Assembly (NCBI GenBank): GCA_903853735.1
Contig: CAINUH010000386.1
Coordinates: 1-15,475 of the forward strand
Source of the DNA: an uncultured Desulfomonile sp.
GTDB taxonomy: Bacteria; Desulfobacterota; Desulfomonilia; Desulfomonilales; Desulfomonilaceae
Direction of reading: 5' to 3'
Length of the DNA: 15,475 nucleotides
This document shows, piece after piece, positions 15,163-15,475 of this stretch. Below the pieces are notes generated by a model. It was not told the DNA's origin and did no database searches. It worked only from the letters and a program-made list of their open reading frames with translations. The position numbers and the translations under genes are program-made. The number at the start of each line of letters is the position of its first letter. The stretch's first letter is position 1.

Positions 15163-15475
15163 CTATTCCGCCCGGGACATCATTTCTGCAGCATATCTGA
15201 TTGATTCCACAACCTGGACATACCCCGTACACCTGCACATGTTTCCTGCAATTGAATGCCTGATCTGATCATCTGTGGGATCGGGATTTTGATCCAGCAG
15301 CGCCTTGGCTGACATTATCATTCCGGGTGTGCAAAATCCGCACTGCACGCCCGCTTTTTCCAGAAACGCCTTTTGGATTGGGTGCAGATCCTTGCCTTTG
15401 CCGACCAAGCCTTCGATAGTGAGAACATGCTTTCCTTCGGCTTCAAGAATGGGGTAGATGCAGCTATTGATGGGG
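15163..15475 (-). CDS. 2Fe-2S subunit of the molybdenum hydroxylase (partial, 5' end missing)
   Basis: The frame is open to the right edge and shows 103 C-terminal residues, about two thirds of a normal 150-165-residue CoxS/HcrC-type subunit. It starts in the window at PINSCIYP, whose Cys is the last ligand of the plant-type 2Fe-2S cluster. The all-helical C-terminal domain supplies the second cluster through CGFC (45, 48 of the visible part) and CRC (80, 82), with the family sequence GVQCGFCTPGMIM and GNMCRCTGY. It passes electrons from the molybdenum centre to FAD or an external acceptor. All visible ligands are intact. It is cotranscribed with the molybdopterin subunit, judging from the 24-base gap. 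The true start and any promoter are beyond the window. Confidence 0.93.
   Translation of the reverse strand, partial: PINSCIYPILEAEGKHVLTIEGLVGKGKDLHPIQKAFLEKAGVQCGFCTPGMIMSAKALLDQNPDPTDDQIRHSIAGNMCRCTGYVQVVESIRYAAEMMSRAE

Overview
The window looks like chromosomal DNA of a Gram-negative bacterium with mid-range base composition. It carries a tripartite-type RND efflux pair, a GldA/F/G-like ABC exporter with a DUF4340 partner, and a molybdenum hydroxylase of the xanthine dehydrogenase family next to a class V aminotransferase. This gene mix resembles Desulfobacterota (former Deltaproteobacteria, such as the Desulfomonile or Syntrophobacter relatives). That placement is inferred from gene content alone.

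Layout. Positions 1-48 hold the first 16 codons of a minus-strand gene with a signal-peptide-like start. It has its own Shine-Dalgarno site and an excellent extended -10 promoter at 128-156. From 351 to 9714 all genes run on the plus strand: gldA-like ATPase (351-1337), gldF-like permease (1334-2104), gldG-like auxiliary protein (2108-3613), a DUF4340 protein (3787-5286), an RND permease (5326-8589) and its periplasmic adaptor (8644-9714). The first three genes are tightly coupled (4-nt overlap, then a 3-nt gap). A 173-nt gap precedes the DUF4340 gene, and the following genes are 39 and 54 nt apart. From 9925 to the right edge all genes run on the minus strand, in transcription order: a 2Fe-2S subunit (cut by the right edge, stop at 15163), the molybdopterin subunit (15138-12757), a family 4 glycosyltransferase (12672-11413) and an EF2568-like cysteine desulfurase (11160-9925).

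How the genes may work together. The plus-strand block is an envelope transport block. An ABC-2 type exporter with its GldG-like and DUF4340 membrane-anchored, periplasm-facing partners probably moves or handles an unknown envelope component, and an RND/adaptor pair follows on the same strand. No outer-membrane channel gene is present. In the minus-strand block, the 2Fe-2S and molybdopterin subunits form an aldehyde oxidase/4-hydroxybenzoyl-CoA reductase-type hydroxylase. The nearby cysteine desulfurase belongs to a family known from molybdenum hydroxylase loci, so a role in cofactor sulfuration is plausible. The glycosyltransferase between them has no obvious link. It is bracketed by a 13-bp inverted repeat, part of which also forms the hairpin just after its stop codon.

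Points that stand out: a triplicated repeat architecture in the DUF4340 protein; an insertion of roughly 25 residues just before the active-site cysteine loop of the desulfurase; a very stable hairpin near the predicted 5' end of the desulfurase mRNA; and the permease-before-adaptor order of the RND pair. I found no clear evidence of a wholly new defence or mobile system. No CRISPR array, transposase, tRNA or rRNA was recognised.
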